DNA of 14,668 nt from an uncultured Collinsella sp. (GTDB lineage: Bacteria > Actinomycetota > Coriobacteriia > Coriobacteriales > Coriobacteriaceae). The DNA lies in assembly GCA_900549355.1 (NCBI GenBank), contig UROA01000034.1, positions 1-14,668 of the forward strand, written 5' to 3'. The translations under genes and the position numbers were made by a program. The notes under the pieces were generated by a model, which was given only the letters and a program-made list of their open reading frames with translations, searched no databases and was not told where the DNA came from. Of this stretch, positions 5,984-13,080 are shown piece after piece. The stretch's first letter is position 1; every line of letters starts with the position of its first letter.

Positions 5984-8784
5984 TACAAAGCGTCGGCGCA
6001 GCGCTTGCAGATATGCGCGTGGCCGTTGTACTCGCCGACGGTGGTGCGATAGTTCCAGCAACGGTCGCAGCACTCGCCCTCGGCAGCCTCGATAGCAACG
6101 GAAAGCTCCTCGCCCTGGGTCAGCTCAACATCGGAGACGATGTAGAACTCGGCCAGGTCGACGGCCTTGTCGCCGGTCAGCAGCGCGTACATCTCGGCGG
6201 GAACGACCGCCATGACGCGGACCTGCTGACTCTTAGTGAAGGTGCCGGCGGAGCGGGCATCCTCAAGGGCCTTGGTCACAGCGCTACGGAGCTCGAGCGA
6301 AGCCTCGAGCACACCCTCGAACTCATTGGCCTCGTCGACCGTGATGGGCGACTTGTACCAATCGAGCAGCGCGGCGTACTTCTGGTGATCGACGCAGCCG
6401 GCGGGCGCATAGGCCATGGCCTCGTCGACCGTGTAGGACAGGATCGGCTGCAGGTCGCGCATGAGCATCGAGAAGAGCTCGGCAAGCACGGTCTGGGCGC
6501 TGCGGCGCTCGAGCGAGCCGGGCTTGTCGCAGTACAGGCGGTCCTTCAGGGCGTCGAGGTACACGTTGGAAAGCTCGGTAACCACGAAGTCGTAAAGCGC
6601 ACGGTAGGCGCGCGGGAACTCGTAGCTGGCGTAGGCGTCGTCGACCTCGGCCTGGACCTGGGTCAGACGGGCAACCATGAGCTTGTCGAGCGGAAGCAGG
6701 TCGGCAAAGGCGACGCCGTCGGTCTCGGGCTCAAACTGGCCCTCGAGCTCGGAGAGCAGGAAGCGCAGCGTGTTGCGGAAACGACGGTAGGCATCGGACG
6801 TACGGGCGAGAATCTCGTGGTCGATGGAAACGTCGGAGCTGGTGTCGACGGAGGCAACCCACAGGCGGATGATGTCGGCGCCCATCTCGTCACAGACCTT
6901 ATTGGGGTCGATGACGTTGCCGAGCGACTTGGACATCTTGCGGCCCTGGCCATCGAGCGTGAAGCCCTGCGAGACGACCGCCTTGTAAGGAGCATGGCCG
7001 TTGGCGCCCACCGAAGTGAGCAGCGAGCTCTGGAACCAACCGCGATGCTGGTCGGATCCCTCGAGATACACGTCCGCCGGGTACTCAAGCTCGGGGCGAT
7101 ACTCGCAGACGGCCTTCCAGGAAACGCCGGAGTCCCACCACACATCGAGGATGTCCTTATCGGCCTTGAGGTGATGGCCGCCGCACCTGGGGCAGACGCA
7201 AGCCTCGCCCAGGTAGCTCTCGAGAGCGTCAGTGAACCAGGCGTCGGAGCCCTTCTCGTGGAAGAGCTTGATGACGGCGTCGAGCGTGGCGTCGTTCATG
7301 ACCTTCTCGCCGCAGTCGGCGCAGGTGTAGCTCGGGATAGGCACGCCCCAGTTGCGCTGGCGGCTGATGCACCAGTCAGGGCGTTGCTCGACCATGGCGC
7401 CAATGCGGTTGGCGGCATGGGCCGGATACCACTTGACGTTCTCGCGGACCTCCTTGCCAGCCTGCTCACGCAGACCCGTCTTGTCCATCGAGACGAACCA
7501 CTGGTCGGTAGCACGGAAGAGCACCGGGTGCTTGCAGCGCCAGCAGTGCGGATAGCTGTGCGTGATCTTCTTCTCGAGGACTAGGGTACCGCGCTCGCGC
7601 AGGAACTCGATGATGTGCGGGTTGGCCTCATCGGTGTCCATACCGCTGAAGGGGCCACCGGTGCCAAACTCCTCGCCGGTGTAGAACTTGCCGTCGTCAT
7701 CGACCGGCATGCAGATGTCGGTGATGCCCTCCTTGAGGCAGGCAAAGTAGTCGTCGACGCCGTGGCCGGGCGAGTTGTGGACAATACCGGTACCGTCATC
7801 GACACCGACGTAATCGGCCAGCAGCGCCACGCCCTCGACACCGTCGAAGATCGGCTGCTTGTAGTGGATGTGGTGGAAGGTCTCGGCGGGAACCACATAG
7901 GGCTTGCCGTCGACCATAACCGGAGTGTACTCCCAGCCAAACTCCTCGCAGCACTTAGGAGCCAGGTCCTCGAGCATGACCTCGGCGCGGCCGTCGTGCT
8001 CAACGGCGACGTAGGCGGCGCCGGGCTTGAGGGAAACTGCCTGGTCGGAGGGGATGGTCCACGGCGTGGTCGTCCAGATGATAAAGTCGACCGGGCCGTC
8101 GAAGTTCTCGAGACCGGCGGGCTTGGAGGTCATCTCAAAGCGCACGAAGATGGACGGGCTCGTCTCGTCGGAGTACTCGATCTCAGCCTCGGCCAGCGCG
8201 GTGTGGCAGTGCTTGCACCAGTGGACGGGCTTGTGGCCGCGATAGATCATGCCCTTGTCGAACATGGCCTTGAAGACCTCAATGTCGGCGGCGTCATGCT
8301 GGTGATAGAGCGTCAGATACGGGTTGTCCCAGTCGCCAAGCACGCCCAAGCGACGGAAGCCAGCCTTCTGGAGCTCAATGTTCTCGACAGCGAACTTGTT
8401 GCAAAGCTCGCGGATCTTAGCCGTGGAGGTCTGGTTGAACTTCTCGGTGCCGAGCTTCTCCTCGACCTTATGTTCGATCGGCTGACCGTGGCAGTCCCAA
8501 CCGGGAACATAGGGAACCTCATAGCCCTGCATCATCCAGTAACGGTTGATCATGTCCTTGGAGATCTTGTTCATGGCGTGGCCGATGTGGATCGGGCCGT
8601 TGGCGTACGGAGGGCCGTCGTGCAGCACGAACTTCTTGTGACCCTCGTTCTTCTTTAGAACTTGCTCGTAGACCTTGTTGTCCTGCCAGTCCTTGAGTCG
8701 CTTTGGCTCGGACTTGGAAAGACCGGCACGCATGGGAAATCCGGTCTTGGGCAGATTCATCGTCTGCTTGTACTCGTTTGCCAC
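5983..8784 (-). CDS. ileS: Isoleucyl-tRNA synthetase
   Basis: Class I aminoacyl-tRNA synthetase that charges tRNA-Ile and edits misactivated valine. The 933-residue length matches the bacterial type I enzyme. HIGH is at residues 66-69 in GPPYANGPIHIGHAMNK. The CP1 editing domain shows WTTTPWTIPSDQAV, and KMSKS is at 616-620. The C-terminal zinc-binding domain has two CxxC pairs at about 906/909 and 926/929 (CDRCWN, CKRC). The start is GTG at 8784 (protein begins ANEYKQTMNLPKTGF), with AAAGGGG 4 nt upstream. The upstream in-frame extension is the T-box terminator region and is not coding. Expression is controlled by the T-box leader at 8828-9134. lspA and rluD follow in the same direction, separated by a structured 240-nt gap. 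Confidence 0.97.
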   Translation of the reverse strand: MANEYKQTMNLPKTGFPMRAGLSKSEPKRLKDWQDNKVYEQVLKKNEGHKKFVLHDGPPYANGPIHIGHAMNKISKDMINRYWMMQGYEVPYVPGWDCHGQPIEHKVEEKLGTEKFNQTSTAKIRELCNKFAVENIELQKAGFRRLGVLGDWDNPYLTLYHQHDAADIEVFKAMFDKGMIYRGHKPVHWCKHCHTALAEAEIEYSDETSPSIFVRFEMTSKPAGLENFDGPVDFIIWTTTPWTIPSDQAVSLKPGAAYVAVEHDGRAEVMLEDLAPKCCEEFGWEYTPVMVDGKPYVVPAETFHHIHYKQPIFDGVEGVALLADYVGVDDGTGIVHNSPGHGVDDYFACLKEGITDICMPVDDDGKFYTGEEFGTGGPFSGMDTDEANPHIIEFLRERGTLVLEKKITHSYPHCWRCKHPVLFRATDQWFVSMDKTGLREQAGKEVRENVKWYPAHAANRIGAMVEQRPDWCISRQRNWGVPIPSYTCADCGEKVMNDATLDAVIKLFHEKGSDAWFTDALESYLGEACVCPRCGGHHLKADKDILDVWWDSGVSWKAVCEYRPELEYPADVYLEGSDQHRGWFQSSLLTSVGANGHAPYKAVVSQGFTLDGQGRKMSKSLGNVIDPNKVCDEMGADIIRLWVASVDTSSDVSIDHEILARTSDAYRRFRNTLRFLLSELEGQFEPETDGVAFADLLPLDKLMVARLTQVQAEVDDAYASYEFPRAYRALYDFVVTELSNVYLDALKDRLYCDKPGSLERRSAQTVLAELFSMLMRDLQPILSYTVDEAMAYAPAGCVDHQKYAALLDWYKSPITVDEANEFEGVLEASLELRSAVTKALEDARSAGTFTKSQQVRVMAVVPAEMYALLTGDKAVDLAEFYIVSDVELTQGEELSVAIEAAEGECCDRCWNYRTTVGEYNGHAHICKRCADAL

Positions 8785-8827
8785 GGTACCCCTTTCATGT
8801 CGTGGGCGCGCACGCCCGTTGGGCACC

Positions 8828-8865
8828 AAAAAAAGCGCCCGTCCCTGCAAGCTGGGACGAAGCGC
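8828..8865 (-). terminator. T-box intrinsic terminator upstream of ileS
   Basis: In minus-strand RNA, GCGC-UU-CGUCCC pairs with GGGACG-G-GCGC around an 8-nt loop (AGCUUGCA), followed by seven U (8828-8834). Its 5' arm and loop contain the CUUCGUCCCAGCUU strand used by the antiterminator, so the two structures exclude each other. Confidence 0.9.
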
Positions 8866-9134
8866 CACAAAACGGGCTGCACGCCCGCAAAAGCTCTTCG
8901 CTTAACCACCCAGCTTAGATGCCCTCGCCCGCGTATTCGCGCGCTCGCATCCGTTACTCGGCTGGCCTATATCGACGACCATCTCGGCGATGTCTACTAA
9001 GACGAACCTCGCGGCACGTCCGTTGGGACCGCAGCTCCGGGGTGATTTTCATCGGTCGCATGCACGGGTTCTCAGCGCTCCCCGCTCTCTGTAGCATGCG
9101 GACGGCCGACTACTCGTCCCCATCAACGCTTATG
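8828..9134 (-). promoter_or_regulatory. T-box riboswitch (tRNA-Ile-responsive leader) of ileS
   Basis: The minus-strand leader has the canonical T-box order. The 5' GATGGGGACGAGTAG start lies just after the promoter. Next come AGAGAGCGGGG and the distal Stem I, then the specifier region GATGAAAATCACC with an AUC (Ile) triplet at 9044-9046. The antiterminator is fully readable. AAGCUGGG (8909-8916) pairs with CCCAGCUU, then comes a 7-nt bulge UGGUUAA (8902-8908), then GCGAAG (8896-8901) pairs with CUUCGU. The 3' strand is contiguous at 8849-8862, and a GC hairpin (8873-8887) fills the loop. UGGU is complementary to the ACCA end of uncharged tRNA-Ile. The bulge differs from the usual UGGNACC in its last three bases. 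Confidence 0.9.
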
Positions 9135-9140
9135 CGGAGT

Positions 9141-9169
9141 ATGCTAGCACGTTCCGCGCCGGTGAAAAA
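9141..9169 (-). promoter_or_regulatory. Candidate extended -10 promoter of the ileS T-box transcript
   Basis: TGC-TAGCAT (-10 hexamer 9141-9146 on the minus strand) is an extended -10 with a weak -35 (TTTTTC, 9164-9169) at 17 nt. The predicted start, near 9134, falls just before the first conserved T-box bases, which supports it. Confidence 0.55.
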
Positions 9170-9270
9170 CCCTCAACACTGGTTTTATACGTTCGAAATT
9201 TCTCGCGGCTGTGGACCTTCTCTTGGAGCAAAATACCTGAAAGCACTTTATCGAACGAAAGAAGGTTGCT

Positions 9271-10353
9271 ATGCGCACGATTGGAATGAGCGACTACACC
9301 GTTGGCGAGGATTGTTTTACCGAGTTGCCCGCCGCACTGGCAGAGTACGGAGCGACCAAGGTCGCCATCATCGGCGGCAAGCGAGCCCTGGCTGCGGCGC
9401 TGCCGGGCATCGAGGCTGCGCTGGCAGGCACCGACGTCGAGATTCTGGAGACGCGCGTCTACGGCACCAACAGCACGCGCGCCAATATCGCCAAGGTCGT
9501 GAACTCCCCCGCTTGCCAGCAGGCAGACGTGCTTATCGCCTGTGGCGGCGGCAAGGCACTCGACACCGTGAAGACCGCAGCCATCGAGCTCAAGAAGATC
9601 GTCTTCACCGTCCCGACGATCTGTTCCAACTGCTCGGCCGCGACCGCCATTGCCGTCGTGTACAACGACGACGGCTCGCTCGAGGGATATTCGTACCCCA
9701 ACCGACCTGCGCATATCTTCATCAACCCCAAGATTATCGCCGAAGCTCCGGCGGAGTACTTCTGGGCCGGCGTGGGCGATGCCCTGTCCAAGCAGCCCGA
9801 GGTCGAATACGCCACGAGCGCCGGTAATTTGGAGCATACCGCCGGTCTTGGCCTGGCACTCGCCCACACCTGCTCCGAGCCGCTGTTTACCTATGGCGTC
9901 CAGGGTCTTGAGGACGTGCGCCAGGACCTGTCGAGCGAGGCCGTCAAGCAAATCGCACTCGATATCGTGGTCAATACGGGCTATGTCTCGAACCTGACGA
10001 ACCAGAACGATTACTACTACAACTCGAGCGTGGCGCACGCATTCTACAACGCCACATGCAACATTCCGCGCGAGGGCACCTACCTGCACGGCGAAGTCGT
10101 GAGCCTGGGCGTGCTCGTGCTGTTCGCCTATACGGGCGATACCGAGAACCTTGAGCACTACGCGGCCTTTAACAAGCAGATGGGCCTGCCCGTGACGCTT
10201 GAGCAGGTCGGGCTTTCCGAGTCCGATATCCCGGCCCTGTGCGAGTACGCGCACGCCACCAACGAGTGGAAGCAGGGCAACCCCGAGCCCTTCACCGACG
10301 AAAAGTTCGCCGCCGCCATCAAGGCCGCAAACGCCTACGGCCACACGCTCTAG
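9271..10353 (+). CDS. Iron-containing alcohol dehydrogenase / glycerol dehydrogenase-family oxidoreductase
   Basis: NAD(P)-dependent, metal-dependent dehydrogenase of the group III alcohol dehydrogenase superfamily, closest in pattern to glycerol dehydrogenases (360 residues). The N-terminal nucleotide-binding half has IIGGKRA and the GGG(K)xxD motif ACGGGKALDTVK (91-101). The metal ligands are in place: Asp170 (WAGVGDALSK), His256 (SVAHAFYN) and His273 (YLHGEVVSLG). The active-site Asp of glycerol dehydrogenases (in a PTxxSTDAP context) seems to be Cys121 here (PTICSNCSAA), so glycerol may not be the substrate. The ATG at 9271 has AGAAGG 5 nt upstream. The gene is transcribed divergently from ileS and converges on the DUF523 gene at a shared terminator. 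No clear promoter is seen in 9170-9270. Confidence 0.88.
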   Translation: MRTIGMSDYTVGEDCFTELPAALAEYGATKVAIIGGKRALAAALPGIEAALAGTDVEILETRVYGTNSTRANIAKVVNSPACQQADVLIACGGGKALDTVKTAAIELKKIVFTVPTICSNCSAATAIAVVYNDDGSLEGYSYPNRPAHIFINPKIIAEAPAEYFWAGVGDALSKQPEVEYATSAGNLEHTAGLGLALAHTCSEPLFTYGVQGLEDVRQDLSSEAVKQIALDIVVNTGYVSNLTNQNDYYYNSSVAHAFYNATCNIPREGTYLHGEVVSLGVLVLFAYTGDTENLEHYAAFNKQMGLPVTLEQVGLSESDIPALCEYAHATNEWKQGNPEPFTDEKFAAAIKAANAYGHTL

Positions 10354-10362
10354 GCCTAGTCC

Positions 10363-10401
10363 AAAACCACCACAAGGGAGCAGCACCTTTGTGGTGGTTT
10401 T
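10363..10401. terminator. Bidirectional intrinsic terminator between convergent genes
   Basis: AAAACCACCACAA (10363-10375) pairs perfectly with 10389-10401. On the plus strand a run of six T follows or overlaps the stem end, serving the dehydrogenase gene. On the minus strand the arm ends in TTTT, serving the DUF523 gene. Nearly the same arm sequence occurs at 2703-2743. Confidence 0.88.
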
Positions 10402-10857
10402 TTATTGCTCCAGCATGCTGGGGTCGAACTCGCTAGCCGGGATCACGCGATAACCGTGGCGGAGCAGTAAATCAACGAAGACGCCGTTGCCCGCCGTAAG
10501 GGTGCCGCTGAATGTTCCGTCGTAGATGCGACCCGCGCCGCACGAGGGACTACGGTCCTGCAGGATGCACGCGGCGATCTCTTCCGGCCCGCCCGCCTGC
10601 TCGCACATATCGAGCGCTCGTTGGGCACCCAGGCGAAATTCGCGATCGACCGAGATGCCCTCGCAGGTACGGACCTCGCCGTCCACGATCTCGGACGGCT
10701 TGCGCGGTGTGGGCAGGCCGCCAAAGACCTCAGGGCACACCAAGAGGACCTCGGTCCCCGTACGTTCGCAGGCCTCGACCAACGCGCGGTGGTAGTTGTC
10801 GAGCCCGTTATACTTGCAGCTCTCGCCCATCAAGCAGGCACTTACCACGATCTTCAT
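10402..10857 (-). CDS. DUF523 family protein (TudS-like Fe-S desulfurase fold)
   Basis: A 151-residue cytosolic protein with the DUF523 signature: start MKIVVSACLMGESCKYNG, LVCPEVFGGLPTPR and CILQDRSPSCGAGRIYDG. Cys8, Cys41 and Cys106 correspond to the three invariant cysteines that hold a [4Fe-4S] cluster in the characterised member TudS, a 2-thiouracil desulfurase. Whether this protein acts on thiouracil is not known. The start at 10857 is chosen because the family begins MKIxVSACLxG and GGGGAG lies 8 nt upstream; the 21-residue upstream extension crosses the ftsH terminator and is not credible. It ends at the shared terminator opposite the dehydrogenase. Only 22 nt separate its start from the ftsH terminator stem, leaving little room for its own promoter. 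Confidence 0.9.
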   Translation of the reverse strand: MKIVVSACLMGESCKYNGLDNYHRALVEACERTGTEVLLVCPEVFGGLPTPRKPSEIVDGEVRTCEGISVDREFRLGAQRALDMCEQAGGPEEIAACILQDRSPSCGAGRIYDGTFSGTLTAGNGVFVDLLLRHGYRVIPASEFDPSMLEQ

Positions 10858-10875
10858 ATACAACTCTCCCCACGC

Positions 10876-10912
10876 AAAACGCCCCATTTGAGATAAACAC
10901 TCAAATGGGGCG
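10876..10912 (-). terminator. Intrinsic terminator of ftsH
   Basis: CGCCCCATTTGAG (10880-10892) pairs perfectly with 10900-10912 over 13 bp with a 7-nt loop. On the minus strand it is followed by TTTT (10876-10879). It begins 21 nt after the ftsH stop codon. Confidence 0.85.
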
Positions 10913-10933
10913 ATTGACACTGCGCAACCAGTA

Positions 10934-12778
10934 TTACTGCTGCTTTGGCATCAGCGGATTCTCGCGCGTGAGGAGATTCATGAACTCCTCGCCCGTGATC
11001 GTCTCCTTCTTGTACAGATAACGAGCCAGCTCGTGGAGCTTGAACTTGTTCTCCTTCAGGATCTGCAGGGCGCGGTCGTGCGCATCCTCGATCAGCTTGG
11101 CGACAATCGCGTCCACGCGCTCGGCCGTACCGGGGGCGCAGGTGAGCGACGTGTCCTGGTTAAGGTACGCATTCTGAACGGTACCGAGTGCCATCATGCC
11201 AAACTCATCGGACATACCAAAGCGCGTCACCATGTTACGGGCGAGCTTGGTGGCCTGCTCGATATCGTTGGCGGCGCCGGTCGTCATCTCACCAAAGATG
11301 AGCTCCTCGGCTGCACGGCCACCGCAATAGACGGCGAGCTTGTCCAGGACCTCCTGGCGCGTGGTCAGGAAGCGCTCATCCTCCTCGACCTGCATGGTGT
11401 AGCCCAGAGCACCGCTCGTGCGCGGCACGATGGTGATCTTCGTGACCGGTGCAGAGCCCTTCTGGCGGGCGGCAACGATGGCATGGCCGATCTCGTGGTA
11501 AGAAACAACCTGCTTCTCGTGGTCGGACAGCACCGTGGACTTACGCTGCTGGCCGGCGATGACGACCTCCACCGACTCCTCAAAATCGTCCTGCGTAGCG
11601 CGCTTGCGGCCCTCACGGACGGCACGCAGGGCGCCCTCGTTGATGATATTGGCCAGGTCAGCGCCCGAGGCACCGGGCGTGGCGCGGGCAATCGCGGTCA
11701 GGTCGATCGGCGGCTGCGTCTTCACGCTCTTGGCATGCAGCTCGAGAATGTTCTTGCGGCCGGTCAGATCGGGCAGCTCAACGGGAATGCGGCGGTCAAA
11801 ACGACCGGGGCGCAGCAGGGCCGGATCGAGGCTGTCGGGACGGTTGGTGGCAGCGAGGACAACGATACCCTTGTGGTTATCGAAGCCATCCATCTCGGTC
11901 AGCAACTGATTGAGCGTCTGCTCGCGCTCGTCGTTGCCGCTAAAGCCGCCGCCGTCACGCTTTTTGCCGATGGTATCGATCTCGTCGATAAACACAATGC
12001 ACGGGGCCTTTTCCTTGGCCTGCTTAAACAGGTCGCGCACCTTGGAAGCACCCATGCCCACGAACATCTCCACGAACTCCGAGCCGGAGATCGAGAAGAA
12101 GGGCACATTGGACTCACCGGCCACAGCTTTTGCCAGCATGGTCTTGCCGGTGCCCGGAGGGCCGACGAGAAGGATGCCCTTGGGCATGGAAGCGCCGATC
12201 TCCTCGTATTTCTTAGGGTCGTGCAGATAATCGACGATCTCCTGTAAGTTCTCTTTGGCCTCATCCTCGCCGGCCACATCCGCAAAGCGGATGCCGTGGG
12301 TGGATTGGACGTAGACCTTGGCGTTGGACTTGCCCACGCCGCCGAACATCATCGAGTTCGCGCCGCCGGCCTTCTCCATCAGCTTCCGGTTCATGACATT
12401 GCCCAGCCAGACGAAGAGGACGATGGGCAGCACGAAGCTCAGCAGAAAGCTCATCAGCGGCGAGGCCTGCTCGACGATCTCACTGGAAAACTGCGCGCCT
12501 GCGTCGTAAAGGCGCTGGGTCAGGTCGGGGTCGTTCATAAGGCCCGTCTTGTAGACCTGCGTTTCGTCTTTATCGGTAAAAAGGATCTGGTTGGATTCCA
12601 CATCCACCCGGCCAATGTCCTTCTCCTCGGTCATGGACATGAATGTGCCGTAGTCCACTTCCTTGATCTGCCGTTCGTTCATCCACGGCACGAGCACGAA
12701 GTTGAGCAGCATCAGCACCAGCAGCACGATGGCGTAATAGATGGCCAGCGGCTTTTTGGGGGTCTTGACTTCTTTCAT
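10934..12778 (-). CDS. ftsH: ATP-dependent zinc metalloprotease FtsH
   Basis: Membrane-bound AAA+ protease that extracts and degrades misfolded or regulated membrane proteins; 614 residues. It has two N-terminal membrane helices (about 11-33 and 107-128) flanking a short extracytoplasmic domain. The AAA domain follows with Walker A GPPGTGKT (206-213), Walker B IVFIDEID (261-268) and the second region of homology ATNRPDSLDPALLRPGRFDRR. The zinc protease site is HEIGH (428-432), with a third ligand near Asp505 (AANDIEQAT). The start at 12778 has GGAGG 7 nt upstream; the longer open frame to 12979 is repeat and promoter DNA. Codon use changes within the gene. The first ~130 codons use GAA 5 of 9 times and CGG for 3 of 4 Arg, whereas the rest has a single GAA and no CGG. 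It resembles Clostridia-type FtsH overall. Confidence 0.95.
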   Translation of the reverse strand: MKEVKTPKKPLAIYYAIVLLVLMLLNFVLVPWMNERQIKEVDYGTFMSMTEEKDIGRVDVESNQILFTDKDETQVYKTGLMNDPDLTQRLYDAGAQFSSEIVEQASPLMSFLLSFVLPIVLFVWLGNVMNRKLMEKAGGANSMMFGGVGKSNAKVYVQSTHGIRFADVAGEDEAKENLQEIVDYLHDPKKYEEIGASMPKGILLVGPPGTGKTMLAKAVAGESNVPFFSISGSEFVEMFVGMGASKVRDLFKQAKEKAPCIVFIDEIDTIGKKRDGGGFSGNDEREQTLNQLLTEMDGFDNHKGIVVLAATNRPDSLDPALLRPGRFDRRIPVELPDLTGRKNILELHAKSVKTQPPIDLTAIARATPGASGADLANIINEGALRAVREGRKRATQDDFEESVEVVIAGQQRKSTVLSDHEKQVVSYHEIGHAIVAARQKGSAPVTKITIVPRTSGALGYTMQVEEDERFLTTRQEVLDKLAVYCGGRAAEELIFGEMTTGAANDIEQATKLARNMVTRFGMSDEFGMMALGTVQNAYLNQDTSLTCAPGTAERVDAIVAKLIEDAHDRALQILKENKFKLHELARYLYKKETITGEEFMNLLTRENPLMPKQQ

Positions 12779-12792
12779 GGGGTTCCCTCCTC

Positions 12793-12837
12793 GCCCTCTC
12801 CGTCTGCTTTGCAGCCACCTCTCCCATAGGGAGAGGC
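12793..12837 (-). repeat. Palindromic dispersed-repeat-like element in the ftsH leader
   Basis: On the minus strand CCTCTCCC-TAT-GGGAGAGG (12818-12836) forms an 8-bp hairpin. A small CTGC-AAA-GCAG hairpin (12804-12814) and GGAGAGGGC follow, and this tail can re-pair with the first arm. The layout resembles an intergenic repeat I recall as abundant in Faecalibacterium and relatives. Only one copy is present in this window, so its repeat status rests on recall. Confidence 0.5.
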
Positions 12838-12922
12838 ACTGGCGTGCCGGGCAGGCTGAAGCGGGACGACCAAAGCTTATGATCTCGGAAACGGCAGTGC
12901 CCTGCAGTTCCCTGTGAGTGTA

Positions 12923-12951
12923 ATAGTAGCATACCACGACGCCATTTAAGA
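12923..12951 (-). promoter_or_regulatory. Candidate promoter of ftsH
   Basis: TGC-TACTAT (hexamer 12923-12928, minus strand) is an extended -10 with a weak -35 (TCTTAA, 12946-12951). It would give a leader of about 140 nt containing the palindromic repeat. Between it and the terminator at 13003-13039 I see nothing else. Confidence 0.4.
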
Positions 12952-13002
12952 AACCAGCGTTTCGAGGGTAACTTTGCAAAAACTTCGCAGATTCTTAACA
13001 AA

Positions 13003-13039
13003 GAAGCCCGCCGGATGCATTTTCCATCCGGCGGGCTTC
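13003..13039 (-). terminator. Strong intrinsic terminator after the trigger-factor-like gene
   Basis: A perfect 15-bp GC-rich stem (13003-13017 with 13025-13039, GAAGCCCGCCGGATG arm) with a 7-nt loop. It is followed on the minus strand by TTTGTT, 41 nt after the stop codon at 13081. Confidence 0.88.
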
Positions 13040-13080
13040 CCCTGCCTTTTATCGCCCTGCGGTTTCCCGGAGGATGAGAT

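Noticed and set aside
6013..8658. Long plus-strand open frames opposite ileS (6013-7584 and 7615-8658)
   Set aside because: They are antisense shadows of a clearly coding ileS in GC-rich DNA; their translations are low-complexity Val/Gly/Leu/Asp-rich with no recognisable domain.
9130..10386. Minus-strand open frame of 418 codons opposite the dehydrogenase gene
   Set aside because: It is a shadow of the dehydrogenase, whose motifs and metal ligands are intact on the plus strand; the antisense product has no recognisable family.
12779..12979. 67-residue N-terminal extension of FtsH
   Set aside because: It covers the repeat and promoter region; a good GGAGG site precedes the internal ATG at 12778, where the typical FtsH N terminus begins.
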